Below, piece by piece: positions 1 to 6,513 of a DNA stretch of 32,102 nt. Numbering within the stretch: the stretch's first letter is position 1; each line of letters begins with the position of its first letter. A program made the position numbers and the translations under genes. The notes beneath the pieces were generated by a model. The model did not search any database, was not told the origin of the DNA, and worked only from the letters and a program-made list of their open reading frames with translations. The DNA comes from Candidatus Poribacteria bacterium (GTDB lineage: Bacteria; Poribacteria; WGA-4E; WGA-3G), in assembly GCA_022822275.1 (NCBI GenBank), contig JAJEBZ010000275.1, positions 1-32,102 on the forward strand, given 5' to 3'.

Positions 1-17
1 AGATGCAAAGGTCTTAT

Positions 18-68
18 CCGCGTCCTCCGTGTAATCCGCGATTCTGGGTGACAAAACTTTACACACCC
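18..68. repeat. Right end of a dispersed intergenic repeat
   Basis: This stretch closely matches 2695-2765: both share a GTCCTCCG block, a CGCGAT block and the terminal GGGTGACAAAA(A)CTTTA(T/C)ACACCC. Here it ends in CTTTACACACCC at 68. It looks like one end of the same element family found complete at 2621-2765 and 17225-17406. The left end would lie before the window begins. Confidence 0.6.
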
Positions 69-84
69 TTAGTTTCAACAATAC

Positions 85-113
85 TTGACCAATTTATGAA
101 TCCATGATACAAT
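85..113 (+). promoter_or_regulatory. Sigma-70-like promoter for the ABC exporter genes
   Basis: TTGACC (85-90) is followed after 17 bp by TACAAT (108-113), which is preceded by TGA and so forms an extended -10 (TGATACAAT). The TTG start of the permease gene is about 33 bp downstream. The same box style recurs upstream of other genes in the window. Confidence 0.6.
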
Positions 114-133
114 ACTAAAAGAAAAACTATTAT

Positions 134-138
134 GGAGA
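134..138 (+). promoter_or_regulatory. Shine-Dalgarno site that fixes a TTG start
   Basis: GGAGA lies 7 nt before the TTG at 146. The ATG at 132 is out of frame, and the next in-frame Met is deep inside the protein. The site therefore supports TTG as the start of the permease gene. Confidence 0.6.
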
Positions 139-145
139 CAATAAC

Positions 146-823
146 TTGAACCAAAAAGCACCTATTGAGGAACAAATTGACCTTCCGTTTTTAGAATCAC
201 TAAGGATTAGTTTCCAAAGCTTAAAAATCCGTTTTGGCAGGTCTATTATTACGACAGCAGGCATAACACTCGGTATTGCATTTCTCGTTTCTGTTTGGAC
301 GAATAACGAAATTGAATTTGCACTGCAGGAAAGTGGTAGAAGTACAGACATCACGAGCATAGACGAAACATCTGAACAAGGCATTTCTACGAAAGATATA
401 TGGTTGATTATCATGTCCTTAATCGTCTGTGTTGTAGGAATTGCAAACTCAATGTTAATGGCTGTAACAGAACGATTCCGTGAAATAGGGACGATGAAAT
501 GCCTCGGTGCACTTGATGGGTTTGTTGTACGTTTGTTCCTGCTTGAGTCGGGTTTTCAAGGATTTGCTGGCGCGTTGATTGGGGCACTCATCGGCACATT
601 AGGTGCAGTCATTTTGGGTTTGAAGAATTATGGACTTGACCTATTCTTCTATTTCCCTTTATTACCAGCCAGACCAGAAAATGGACCAATGCAAGTCGGG
701 GTGTTGTTGCTAATCCTTATTGGATGCGTACTCGGGATGATATTAGCTGTAATTGGATCATCGTTTCCTGCATGGCGTGCAGCGAAACTCCCCCCTGCTG
801 AAGCCATGCGAACTGAAGTCTAA
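146..823 (+). CDS. Small FtsX/MacB-family ABC transporter permease
   Basis: A 225-residue membrane protein of the FtsX/MacB permease superfamily, likely the membrane half of an ABC exporter for lipids, lipoproteins or peptides. I see four hydrophobic segments, at about residues 33-51, 85-107, 135-158 and 183-206. The core after segment 2 carries the family's cytoplasmic loop (VTERFREIGTMKCLGA) and a C-terminal PAWRAAKLPPAEAMR tail. Between segments 1 and 2 there are only about 33 residues, whereas MacB/LolC-type permeases carry a periplasmic domain of some 200 residues there. The start is a TTG with GGAGA 7 nt upstream. The ATPase gene follows after 32 bp, so the two probably form one exporter. 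The substrate cannot be told. It could be an ancestral compact form or a deletion derivative; the intact frame and good promoter favour a working gene. Confidence 0.85.
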   Translation: MNQKAPIEEQIDLPFLESLRISFQSLKIRFGRSIITTAGITLGIAFLVSVWTNNEIEFALQESGRSTDITSIDETSEQGISTKDIWLIIMSLIVCVVGIANSMLMAVTERFREIGTMKCLGALDGFVVRLFLLESGFQGFAGALIGALIGTLGAVILGLKNYGLDLFFYFPLLPARPENGPMQVGVLLLILIGCVLGMILAVIGSSFPAWRAAKLPPAEAMRTEV

Positions 824-855
824 TGCCTAACAAGAATAAAATATAAGGACTGACT

Positions 856-1587
856 ATGCCCGATATCGTTGTAAAGACCGAGGATGTTGTAAAAGAGTAT
901 AGGATGGGTTCCAATGTTCTGCGTGCTTTGGACGGTATCAATATCGAAATTGAACGCGGAGAATATATCTCATTGATGGGCCCCTCCGGGTCCGGTAAAT
1001 CTACTCTCTTCAACATGATCGGTGCCCTTGATCGTCCGACTGAAGGGGAAGTTTACATTGATGGACAAAATATGTCGCAGCTTTCCCAACGTCAAATTGC
1101 AGCGTTCCGATGCCACCGAGTCGGTTATATCTTTCAAAGTTACAACCTATTAAATGTGCGGACTGCACACGGTAATGTTACCTTACCCATGATTTTTGCT
1201 GGAATTCCAGAAAAGCAGCGTAACGAAAAAGCAGAAAAACTGCTGGATAGGGTGGGGTTAGGCGACAGAATGTATCACCTCCCTGATGAACTTTCTGGCG
1301 GTCAACGCCAACGTGTTGCTATCGCAAGAGCACTTGCAAATGATCCGAGTATCATTCTTGCTGATGAACCCACTGCAAATCTTGACACAATTACCGGTAG
1401 AGAAATTATCGACCTAATAAAACAGCTGAATACAGAGCAGGGAGTCACCGTAATTTCTGCGACACACGACCTAAAGATGCTTGATGTCTCTGACCGGATT
1501 GTGGACATTCGTGACGGTCTTGTAGAACGGATACGGAATCGTGATGAGATTGAAATTCAGGTAGGTGAAGTAGGCGGACACGAGTAG
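856..1587 (+). CDS. ABC transporter ATP-binding protein (LolD/MacB type)
   Basis: A 243-residue ATPase that would power the exporter formed with the preceding permease. Walker A is GPSGSGKST at about residues 42-50, followed by a Q-loop (FQSYNLL), the signature LSGGQRQR near 146, Walker B with ILADEPTANLD, and the switch histidine in SATHD. The LNVRTAHGNVTLPM stretch after the Q-loop is typical of the LolD/MacB/FtsE branch. Length is normal for the family. The ATG has AAGGAC upstream. It lies 32 bp after the permease with no promoter in the gap, so co-transcription is likely. It resembles LolD and MacB, but with no periplasmic partner in view I do not assign a gene symbol. Confidence 0.93.
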   Translation: MPDIVVKTEDVVKEYRMGSNVLRALDGINIEIERGEYISLMGPSGSGKSTLFNMIGALDRPTEGEVYIDGQNMSQLSQRQIAAFRCHRVGYIFQSYNLLNVRTAHGNVTLPMIFAGIPEKQRNEKAEKLLDRVGLGDRMYHLPDELSGGQRQRVAIARALANDPSIILADEPTANLDTITGREIIDLIKQLNTEQGVTVISATHDLKMLDVSDRIVDIRDGLVERIRNRDEIEIQVGEVGGHE

Positions 1588-1588
1588 A

Positions 1589-1614
1589 CCAATATTTGCC
1601 ATAGTAAGTATTGG
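1589..1614. terminator. Hairpin between convergent genes
   Basis: CCAATATTT and AAGTATTGG can form a 9-bp stem (one G-T wobble) with an 8-nt loop, just after the stop of the ATPase gene and before the stop of the convergent PhyH gene. There is no clear T-run, so termination is only a guess. Confidence 0.3.
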
Positions 1615-1634
1615 ACAACCTAACTGATTGAATG

Positions 1635-2486
1635 TTATTCAGTTTCTGGTAAAGGCAAAACATCACGATATACTTTATATGAAAAACTTGGGTATATCTT
1701 ACCGCGAATCCACATCACAGGTCTAACTTTTGTATCATCTTTTGTTGGTACCCGTTCAGATTTTGCACTGATATAATGTGCGACATTACATCTGCGAAAA
1801 CGATCACTGTGGTTATCAGTGCTTTTATGCAAGAGTTTGTTATTGAAGAATATCACTGCTCCAGGTGGCACTTCAACCGGAACTCCATCTTCATCCCGCG
1901 CACCAACTGCCTGTTTAAATTCATTTTGTTGTGAGCCTTCAAGGTTGACATGCTCCAGTACTTCATGCTTATGGCTGCCGGGGATAACATATAAACATCC
2001 GTTTTCTTTGTCTGATCCATCTATGGCAGTCCATGTGCCGACTGTAGCAACCACTTTATACTGCCAATTAAAATACCATCGGTCTTGATGCCACGGAAAA
2101 CCCAATCCAATTTTTGGCGGTTTCCAAATATATAGATTGTTTAGTCCGAGTATGTCTGGTCCTACTATGTCAAAAACAGGGTCGGTGAGGCGTGTGTCGC
2201 GTGTGCGTTCAAGGAATTCAGGTGAATAATGGCTTATATGATGAATGCAATGCATTGCATGGATACCCGTTGCATCCGATTTTCCATCTATGACCAAAGC
2301 ATTTTTGTGTATGTTTTTTGCGGCGAAAGGTCTCTTTCCTGTAGCAATGTCATCAGCAACATGTCGTAGTACATCGTTTTCTTCTTTGGTGAAAACATCG
2401 TAACGGATAAAGTAACCATCTTCTTCCCAAGATGCTCGTTCTTCTGGACTCAATCTATACTTTCGTTCCGTAGCATTCGTTTCCAT
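1635..2486 (-). CDS. PhyH-family Fe(II)/2-oxoglutarate dioxygenase
   Basis: A 283-residue protein of the phytanoyl-CoA dioxygenase (PhyH) family, non-haem iron enzymes that hydroxylate small substrates with O2 and 2-oxoglutarate. The double-stranded beta-helix iron ligands are visible: H133 and D135 in PWHQD, and a distal histidine H220 in NNKLLHKS, with arginines at 229-232 that could bind 2-oxoglutarate. The signature ENGCLYVIPGSHKHE lies between them. I chose the ATG at 2486 because AGGAG sits 5-6 nt upstream; a longer frame reaching 2543 has no such site. The substrate is unknown: the family includes ectoine hydroxylase and many uncharacterised members. It is a single minus-strand gene, convergent with the ABC exporter. 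A second, only distantly similar member lies at 22202-23065. Confidence 0.9.
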   Translation of the reverse strand: METNATERKYRLSPEERASWEEDGYFIRYDVFTKEENDVLRHVADDIATGKRPFAAKNIHKNALVIDGKSDATGIHAMHCIHHISHYSPEFLERTRDTRLTDPVFDIVGPDILGLNNLYIWKPPKIGLGFPWHQDRWYFNWQYKVVATVGTWTAIDGSDKENGCLYVIPGSHKHEVLEHVNLEGSQQNEFKQAVGARDEDGVPVEVPPGAVIFFNNKLLHKSTDNHSDRFRRCNVAHYISAKSERVPTKDDTKVRPVMWIRGKIYPSFSYKVYRDVLPLPETE

Positions 2487-2620
2487 ATATTCTCCTAATG
2501 TGGTAGTTTTTACTATAAGTATGGTTATATGAGTAGGTTTCAAAAATTAAGTACTTCATACCATTACACAGAATTCATGTTATTATACTATTTCTTTTTG
2601 ACAAATTTCCACAGTAAATG

Positions 2621-2765
2621 GGGGGTATAAAGTTTTTGGCAAATGTTTGGGTTAAGGTGTGTTGTCTGAGACATTTCCGCGAAATCTGCGTCATCCGTGT
2701 CCTCCGCGATTCCGTACACACGCCGCGTAATTCGCGATCCTGGGTGACAAAAACTTTATACACCC
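2621..2765. repeat. MITE-like intergenic element with inverted ends
   Basis: The left end GGGTATAAAGTTTTTGGC (2623-2640) is the inverted counterpart of the right end GTGACAAAAACTTTATACACCC at 2744-2765, read as GGGTGTATAAAGTTTTTGTC on the other strand. The interior contains the GTCATCCGTGTCCTCCGCG motif, and the right 70 bp match 18-68. No target-site duplication is evident around this copy. It belongs to the same end-family as 17225-17406 and 24953-24985. Confidence 0.6.
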
Positions 2766-2777
2766 GTTTAATCAACC

Positions 2778-2806
2778 TTGAAATTTACAACAGAATCTGA
2801 TATAAT
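2778..2806 (+). promoter_or_regulatory. Sigma-70-like promoter for the von Willebrand A gene
   Basis: TTGAAA (2778-2783), a 17-bp spacer, then TATAAT (2801-2806) preceded by TGA, giving an extended -10. The start codon is 65 bp downstream. The promoter begins only 12 bp after the end of the repeat element. Confidence 0.7.
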
Positions 2807-2871
2807 CATAATAATTACATTTCAATGAGCAAAAATGCAGTCAACTAAATAGAAACTAATAGGAGTAAACC

Positions 2872-5085
2872 ATGATAAAAAAACAAACAAAACAACGTTC
2901 ATTGAATGCCTGTCTGATTGCTGCGATATTTCATGTCTGCATCGCAATACTGCTGACATTTTTCTACTATACGCAACTGAGTTATAACATTGACGATGTT
3001 GTTGATGTAGAGATTTATGATGCAAATAAACCTAATATTAATCGGCGAAGTCTAAAACGCCCCATGCCAAAGAAAGCAATGACGGCAAAACGCACTGAAG
3101 CTCTTGCAGATTACCGCCCTCAACACGTAAAATTTACAGCAGCATCAAATCTAATTGATGAAACAGTGCGTCCATCGGACAAGGTACTCATGCACAGTGC
3201 TACAGAAAAAGTTTCAGATACTTCAACAAACCTCCCAGATGTCACGACACAATCACAGCAGTTAATCAAACGAGAAGGTGCACTTGCAAAATCTGTTCAA
3301 AGTCCATTCGAAATTACATCCGGTAAAGGAACAGAAAGCCTACGACAACGCGTCAAAGGTGATGGAAAAAGCGGTTTCAACAGGCTTGAATCTACCGGAA
3401 CTGCTGACATTGGAAACATAGGTCAAGGTTTTGCTGAAGGTGTTGGGGGAAAAGGAGATGAATCGGGGGACGGTGATAAATCCAATCCTTTTGCAGAAGC
3501 ACTTGGGCGTATTGCTGATCACATCATTGGCACAAGAGAAGGCGATAAAGTCAATGTCGTTTTTGTTCTTGATACGAGTGCAAGTATGCAGGACAACATA
3601 CAGCAAGTTGCAAATAATCTATACAGTATGACAGATGCATTTGATCTTGTTAACATTGAATATCATTTGGGCATGTCAGAGTTTAGTGTTAGACAAGAGG
3701 GACAAGAAATCAAAACACGTAACCTGATGCCAGATGTAGGCGTACTTCGGCGGCGTATGAAAGAAGTTCAACTAAGCGGGGATGAAAATGCTCTCGATGC
3801 CCTTGTTGACACATTGGATTTCATGGAGTTTCACGCAGATGCTAATAAACACCTTATACTTGTGACTGATGAACCTGCATCTACCAGTTTCAGGGGAAAA
3901 GATTCAAAAACCAATATGGAGACAAAAATTATACAAAAATCAAAATTTGACAAAATTAGAGTCAGCGTACTTGGAAATCCAGAACCATTTCAACGGAAAT
4001 TAGCTGAAGTGACAGGCGGTGTATGGGAAGCGATTCCCGGTAGTGCATATAACCCAACCTCACTTCCAAGCAATCGTGCAGGAAACTCAAAACTTCTCAA
4101 AGCATTTCGTGATATAGCCACTGATATACGTCAAAGTGCAAACAAGTCCATGTTTGGTCTCAGTCTACAGTTTGCATTGCCTATAACAGATGATAAAATC
4201 TCTTTACAAAACATTCAAAAGGAAATCGTAAAGAACGGGGTTGAGTTAAATTCAGATCTCTCCCTTTCAGAAAACGCAAAGATGTTAGAGAAAAAAGAAA
4301 GTGACTTGTGGGTACTCAGCGATCCTTCATCTAAAAAAATGTGTGTTATCCAAAGAGTTGAAAATACGCTTCACGTTTATGCTGGTAGTTATCCACAAAA
4401 CTGCAATTTTGGACAAGATTCAATTGCTTATGTGCAACGGCGTTCCGAAAGATGGGTACTAACTGAACAAGAAAACAATCAGATTTATACCTTCAGAAAA
4501 GATAATGATAAATTCATAATCTATATAGGAGGACAGCCAGGTACCGCATCCAATTCTTATGCGAGACCGAATGTTGACATCGTTGTCATGTTAGACTATA
4601 GCAGAAGTATGGGAGGAAAATCACAAGCTGTCATGCTCGGATTAAGTACACTCATCGGTAGACTTTCAATCTTTCCGTTGAAATATCGTATCGGATTGAT
4701 CCGTTTTGCTGAAGCAAAGGACGCTATAAAAACTATAGACGGTGTAGATATAAAGCAAATGCCACTAAACGAAGTCGTAATTGAAAATCTTTTGGAAGCC
4801 CCTTTTGGGGGTGATGAACATCTCATTGATGCCATCGTTGAAGGACTGCCTCAAGTAAAATTTAGTCCCTTTGCAAAACGCTATTTGTTGATATTGACCG
4901 ATGAACCCACAACAGGGAAGTCCCCACCAGAACAAGCAATTCAGTTATGTAAATCGTTAGGTATCACTGCTTATGTGATTGGACATCCACACCCAAATGA
5001 TTTTCAGACGACTCTTACACAAGAAACTTTAGGTAACTTCTTTACAATGCCAAGACATTTGGACAAACCTTATCCCAATCAATAA
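2872..5085 (+). CDS. Membrane-anchored protein with two von Willebrand A domains
   Basis: A 737-residue protein with a short basic N-terminus and one membrane segment at about residues 10-34 ([16 protein letters not shown]), similar in layout to the TonB/TolA N-terminus, so the rest is probably periplasmic. A charged linker and a Gly-rich stretch follow to about residue 215. Two von Willebrand A domains come next: the first has the metal site DTSAS at 234-238 and a LVTDEP strand; the second has DYSRS at 575-579 and LILTDEP. Between them lies a region of about 140 residues that I do not recognise. Such domains bind protein partners through a metal ion. Both domains carry a GDE followed by a short helix where the usual MIDAS threonine might be expected. 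AGGAG precedes the ATG and a strong promoter lies upstream. The role is unknown. Confidence 0.85.
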   Translation: MIKKQTKQRSLNACLIAAIFHVCIAILLTFFYYTQLSYNIDDVVDVEIYDANKPNINRRSLKRPMPKKAMTAKRTEALADYRPQHVKFTAASNLIDETVRPSDKVLMHSATEKVSDTSTNLPDVTTQSQQLIKREGALAKSVQSPFEITSGKGTESLRQRVKGDGKSGFNRLESTGTADIGNIGQGFAEGVGGKGDESGDGDKSNPFAEALGRIADHIIGTREGDKVNVVFVLDTSASMQDNIQQVANNLYSMTDAFDLVNIEYHLGMSEFSVRQEGQEIKTRNLMPDVGVLRRRMKEVQLSGDENALDALVDTLDFMEFHADANKHLILVTDEPASTSFRGKDSKTNMETKIIQKSKFDKIRVSVLGNPEPFQRKLAEVTGGVWEAIPGSAYNPTSLPSNRAGNSKLLKAFRDIATDIRQSANKSMFGLSLQFALPITDDKISLQNIQKEIVKNGVELNSDLSLSENAKMLEKKESDLWVLSDPSSKKMCVIQRVENTLHVYAGSYPQNCNFGQDSIAYVQRRSERWVLTEQENNQIYTFRKDNDKFIIYIGGQPGTASNSYARPNVDIVVMLDYSRSMGGKSQAVMLGLSTLIGRLSIFPLKYRIGLIRFAEAKDAIKTIDGVDIKQMPLNEVVIENLLEAPFGGDEHLIDAIVEGLPQVKFSPFAKRYLLILTDEPTTGKSPPEQAIQLCKSLGITAYVIGHPHPNDFQTTLTQETLGNFFTMPRHLDKPYPNQ

Positions 5086-5105
5086 TTACAAAAAAAGGAA
5101 ATTTG

Positions 5106-5624
5106 ATGAACACATCAACAAGCACACAACAACATAGGGAAATCGCTGCTGAAGAAGGTCCTGTATCCGTTGCGATTGTCACCGTTAGTGATTCACGCAC
5201 ACCTGAAACAGACACAAACGCGGCCTTTTTGCAAGAGCAACTAAGCGCAGAAGGTAACAAAGTAACTGCCTATCAAATTATCAAAGACGAACCTGATCAA
5301 GTATCTGAAGTTCTTGATAAGATGTCTGATACGGATGCTCAAGTCATTATTTTCAACGGTGGCACTGGAATCGCACCACGCGACACTACTTTTGATGTGC
5401 TCAATCGCAAATTAGAAAAAACGTTACCAGGATTTGGAGAACTCTTTCGTATGTTTAGTTACGACCAGGTCGGTGCGGCTGCGATGTTATCACGCGCAAC
5501 TGCTGGTGTCTACCGTGGAAAGGTTGTTATCTCTACACCCGGTTCTAATGCTGCTGTGCGTTTAGCATGGGAAAAACTTATCGGTCCAGAGTTGCAACAT
5601 CTGGCGTGGGAAGTCGGACGATAG
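5106..5624 (+). CDS. moaB: MoaB/MogA-type molybdopterin-binding protein
   Basis: A 172-residue protein of the MoaB/MogA family, which adenylates molybdopterin so that molybdenum can be inserted into the cofactor. The family core is clear: [13 protein letters not shown] near the N-terminus, the substrate-binding loop [22 protein letters not shown], and [13 protein letters not shown] near the C-terminus. Length and motif order suit MoaB better than the larger MoeA. I take the ATG at 5106, preceded by AAGGAA, over the TTG just before it. It starts 20 bp after the von Willebrand A gene and probably shares its transcript. No other molybdenum-cofactor gene is in the window, so I cannot say whether it works as MogA or is a MoaB of less certain role. 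Confidence 0.88.
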   Translation: MNTSTSTQQHREIAAEEGPVSVAIVTVSDSRTPETDTNAAFLQEQLSAEGNKVTAYQIIKDEPDQVSEVLDKMSDTDAQVIIFNGGTGIAPRDTTFDVLNRKLEKTLPGFGELFRMFSYDQVGAAAMLSRATAGVYRGKVVISTPGSNAAVRLAWEKLIGPELQHLAWEVGR

Positions 5625-5642
5625 CGGAATAATGGACTTTCT

Positions 5643-6500
5643 TTACAATATTTCTCGTGTAAACGTATACAGTCCCCTTAACCATGAGCCGTAATAGATT
5701 CCGTTTGTATAGCAGAAATAGATTAACTTCAAACTGATAACACTAATCAAACATACCACAAGCATTGCAAGCAGGACATAGTCCCAACTCCGCATCTGTG
5801 AACTTTGCAAAGATGTTCTTTGATTCGCGTTCTCAGGTGAAAATCCACGACTTTCAACTGACTCGCCAAGGTGAGTTGCGTGCCGTATATTCCCTGCTAA
5901 AATCGGTCTGAAACTACTGATAACTCCTTTCACAGCAGATATAAGATTAATTTGCAGAAAACGAAACCCGCGCAACCTTTGAGAACGGATGACTACTGCT
6001 GCTTCACCTGCAATCACCGGTATGAAATGCAAGGCAGAAGTTACCATGAAGGCAAGTGCCCCTGGAACATGCAGTCGCCCCAAAGCAAGAAGAAGATCGC
6101 GTGGTTGTGTCGTCCAAACTATGTAACAACCAATGACAAGTGTGGTATTAAATCTAAGTGACTGGATAATCCCGTGAAAGATACCCTCACGATATATTCG
6201 GATGCCGTTAGTCCACTCACCAAGCAACGGGAATTCTGCAGGTACAAGCGTTATCAATACTGTACGAGGATACGCATTGTAAAATATACCTTGACTGTAG
6301 ACCAATCCCCATGTTGTAAGAAACAGAAATATCAACAGTAATCGGATCTGTCTGAGTGATGGAAATGAAGATGTTACCAGAAGCAGACTTAACACAAAAC
6401 ATGCTAATAGCGAAGACGGACTGTCAAGCAAAATGACAAGGCATCCGCAGATCATCATGGTGAAGATTTTGGTGCGGGTTTCCAGTTTGAGATACTTCAT
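5643..6500 (-). CDS. Energy-coupling factor transmembrane protein (EcfT/CbiQ family)
   Basis: A 285-residue membrane protein of the EcfT/CbiQ family, the scaffold that links the two ATPases of an ECF importer to a vitamin- or metal-binding S component. Several hydrophobic segments are visible: 12-29, 31-46, 52-70, 118-130, 148-165 and one near 235-255. Two motifs match the family's Ala-Arg-Gly coupling helices: SQRLRG at 173-178 and ESRGF at 216-220. The fused ATPase that should partner it is 7 kb away at 13565-15085, on the same strand and in the same run of closely spaced genes. It starts 13 bp after the second dockerin gene and has AAGGA just before the ATG. No S component is in view, so the substrate is open. 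Confidence 0.88.
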   Translation of the reverse strand: MKYLKLETRTKIFTMMICGCLVILLDSPSSLLACFVLSLLLVTSSFPSLRQIRLLLIFLFLTTWGLVYSQGIFYNAYPRTVLITLVPAEFPLLGEWTNGIRIYREGIFHGIIQSLRFNTTLVIGCYIVWTTQPRDLLLALGRLHVPGALAFMVTSALHFIPVIAGEAAVVIRSQRLRGFRFLQINLISAVKGVISSFRPILAGNIRHATHLGESVESRGFSPENANQRTSLQSSQMRSWDYVLLAMLVVCLISVISLKLIYFCYTNGIYYGSWLRGLYTFTREIL

Positions 6501-6513
6501 TATCCTTCAATTC

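Larger units (their letters stand above)
2487..2871. other. Intergenic region between divergent genes
   Basis: This 385-bp gap separates the divergent PhyH and von Willebrand A genes. It holds a 145-bp repeat element with inverted ends (2621-2765), a strong promoter for the downstream plus-strand gene (2778-2806), and an AGGAG ribosome-binding site just before 2872. I see no coding sequence in it. Confidence 0.7.
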
